From Plantago elongata (Eukaryota; Streptophyta; Magnoliopsida; Lamiales; Plantaginaceae): a DNA stretch of 48,638 bases. Below, one piece after another: positions 46,964 through 48,638 of the stretch (position 1 is the first letter of the stretch; every line of letters begins with the position of its first letter). The notes beneath the pieces are model-generated. The model was not told the origin of the DNA. It searched no databases and was given only the letters and a program-made list of their open reading frames with translations. Location: contig JAYMSP010000521.1 of assembly GCA_036897095.1 (NCBI GenBank), forward strand, positions 1 to 48,638, given 5' to 3'. The position numbers and the translations under genes are program-made.

Positions 46964-47615
46964 TAGTATTCTTAACACGTGGTACCCGCGTTCTTGTAAA
47001 CAATTATATACTATATGTATAAATAACAGGTAAAATTTATTTACCAAGCTACTCTAAACTACGTGATGATGATATGATCTTATTCATTTACAATGATAAA
47101 AATATTGAGTTAGAGTGCAATAATATAAACTAATTCCAAAATTAGTATGTTGATATGTTAGGAAGATTCATATTAGGAATCACTAATTTTATGCGTTTGA
47201 GATAGCAGTGGGGTTGATTAATTTGTGGAAAATTAGTCACCACCTTTTGGGACTAATAACCAAACTAATCTTTTTGTTTAGTATTAGTAGTAATCCTTAA
47301 GACGCGATACCCGTGTGCTCGTAAACGTTTATATACAAAATAAATAAACAAATAAATGAAATAAAATTTATCAAGTTGGTCTAGATCCCTCAATGATATG
47401 GACTTCTTCATTTGTAATGATAAGAGTGTAATAATAGAAATTAGTTTTTTAAATTTAGTGTGTTAATATGTTGAGAAAAATTAAGCATTACTTTTATACG
47501 GTTTAATTTGAGTGAATAATGGGTTGAGTATTTTGTGGATAAACTATCAATTATTTATTTTGGAATTAATAATTAATTCTAAGTATTTGATTAGTATTAG
47601 TATAGATAGATAGAT
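46964..47615. repeat. 325-bp tandem duplication ending in a GATA microsatellite
   Basis: Copy 1 (46964-47288) and copy 2 (47289-about 47600) share, in order, cttaa(c/g)acg.g(g/a)tacccg, (a/g)ttcttgtaaac/gctcgtaaacg, aaaatttat..a, tt(c)att(t)(a/g)(c/t)aatgataa, gtgcaataat/gtgtaataat, atgttgatatgtt/gtgttaatatgtt and agtattagta. The copies are clearly diverged. Copy 2 ends at tagatagatagataa (47602-47616). A related opening, ttagcacgtggtattcgg, occurs at 29921-29938. It is probably part of a dispersed repeat family. Confidence 0.72.
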
Positions 47616-47616
47616 A

Positions 47617-48299
47617 AATGGGCATGGCTAAAAATAGTACTATCGCATTGTACTGTTGTTAATACTACGATCTAAACCATTGGATCAACTCAATATTGAA
47701 TCTCAACCCTTCAATTTTTATTAATGCGAAAAGGTATCGCACTGCCGCATAATAACGTATTGCGACGTTGCACTATATTAAAATATCTTTTAGAATTATT
47801 TAATTAAACATCCCTTATATTTCAATCTTAGTAAAATATATCCAAAACAATTCAAGACCAACCCAATAATAATAAAAAATTTCACAAACACCCAACATTA
47901 CATTAATTTCTACATTTTGCAAAAAAAAGAAAAAATTAAAAAATAAAAGAAGGCTACCGAAACTCCGGTCTTCTCAGATGACTGAGCTTCCGCCATGGAA
48001 GCTCGAAACCAAACGATCAGAAGGAAAAGAAAAAGAAAAAAAAATGACGCCGGAGCTCTCAGAGGCGGCAAAAATAATTATGAAGATGAAAAATTTATTT
48101 TTTTAAAGGTGTAAATTAATTATTTAGGAGTGTTGAGATTGCAAATTTACATCACTTGTATTCTAAAAATTGTTTCAATTATAAGAATTAATTATAAAAT
48201 AATTTTAAAATGTTAAATTATGACATTTATTATATTTATAGAGGTGTACTATCGATAATACAATTCGATCGTAGTGTTAAAATTATTTAAATTCCAGAT
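47617..48299. other. intergenic DNA with a short GC-richer patch
   Basis: AT-rich apart from 47950-48075, where gaagctcgaaaccaaacga and atgacgccggagctctcag stand out. Its local composition resembles the GC-richer centre of the transposon at 34905-35160. No gene or element ends are supported. Confidence 0.4.
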
Positions 48300-48302
48300 A
48301 GA

Positions 48303-48312
48303 GATATATATA
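48303..48312 (+). promoter_or_regulatory. putative TATA box of the gene at the right edge
   Basis: gatatatata lies about 190 bp upstream of the start codon at 48500. The downstream CT-rich stretch with tcacagtcacagtagtag resembles a plant 5' leader. Confidence 0.5.
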
Positions 48313-48499
48313 GATTCTCCACACCAGTCACATGTGACTATGTGAGTCGAGCATCTTCACCTCTCTTGACTTTCTTTCACTCACAGTCACAGTAGTAGTA
48401 GATCAAGAGACTCACTAGTCAGTATTCACTACAATCTTCATTTCACTTCCTCACCATTGAAGAAGAAGAAGATCAAACTCAACGAGAACAACAACAACA

Positions 48500-48638
48500 A
48501 TGGGGTTCACCATGACACTGAACATGATCCTCCTCCTAGCAATGGTAGCCACCAACATCCTCTCCCTCTACCACCTCTCCACCACCATCTCCGCCACACC
48601 CCCCACTCCACCACCCATCCCCACCCACCTCATCCACC
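48500..48638 (+). CDS. N-terminus of a membrane-anchored protein, possibly a plant SAM-dependent methyltransferase; truncated by the window
   Basis: The ATG follows a CAA-rich leader (acaacaacaacaatggg), a good plant start context. The visible 46 codons begin MGFTMTLNMILLLAMVATNI, a single hydrophobic anchor (about residues 6-25), followed by LSLYHLSTTISA and a proline-rich stretch (TPPTPPPIPTHLIH). This resembles, from memory, the start of a small group of Arabidopsis proteins annotated as methyltransferase-like with a type II membrane anchor. The codons are GC-rich compared with the flanking DNA. The rest lies outside the window, so the function is tentative, but a real gene is likely. Confidence 0.65.
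   Translation, partial: MGFTMTLNMILLLAMVATNILSLYHLSTTISATPPTPPPIPTHLIH

Overview
This window is plant nuclear DNA, most likely from a core eudicot. It is AT-rich, and its genes have short exons separated by long AT-rich GT-AG introns. The gene families are plant-specific or plant-type: a wall-acetylation protein, a group IIc WRKY factor, a two-pore K+ channel and a plant-style PDCD5. Between the genes lie Ty1/copia elements, Stowaway-like and Tourist-like MITEs, SINE-like tRNA-derived pieces and foldback elements. I cannot name the species. No prokaryotic, plasmid or viral system is present.

Layout: (1) 74-3131, minus strand: the N-terminal half of a REDUCED WALL ACETYLATION (RWA) gene, seven exons, running off the left edge. 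(2) 3.3-11.6 kb: intergenic, with Stowaway-like MITEs, a SINE-like piece, a Tourist-like MITE and a diverged minisatellite whose units change orientation mid-array. (3) 11627-14080, minus: a three-exon WRKY transcription factor of 298 aa. (4) 14886-17954: a deleted Ty1/copia retrotransposon in the same orientation as WRKY, so its 3' LTR lies about 0.8 kb upstream of the WRKY start codon and would read toward it. (5) 18-26.8 kb: gene-free, repeat-rich DNA with a 456-bp foldback element and two more Tourist-like MITEs. (6) 26811-30915: a non-coding LTR element with matching 5-bp target duplications and an internal minisatellite of 32-bp palindromic units. (7) 31520-33875, minus: a two-exon TPK channel gene of 425 aa, with a short LINE tail and a 13-bp target duplication in its intron. 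(8) 34.1-35.6 kb, just upstream of TPK: a MITE-like sequence and a 1.2-kb transposon with long inverted terminal repeats. (9) 35.6-40.9 kb: low-complexity arrays and a SINE-like piece. (10) 40898-41864, minus: an uncharacterised 248-aa membrane protein. (11) 43176-45479, minus: a seven-exon PDCD5 gene of 129 aa whose first coding exon ends at the ATG. (12) 45.6-48.5 kb: intergenic, with a 325-bp tandem duplication. (13) 48500 to the right edge, plus: the start of a gene for a membrane-anchored protein, possibly a methyltransferase.

The genes look like independent housekeeping or regulatory loci and do not form a pathway cluster. What is unusual is the mobile DNA: the palindromic minisatellite in the non-coding LTR element, the LTR facing the WRKY promoter, and the two long-inverted-repeat elements. 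All exon boundaries were read by eye from splice consensus, reading frame and family similarity, and none was tested by alignment or transcript data.
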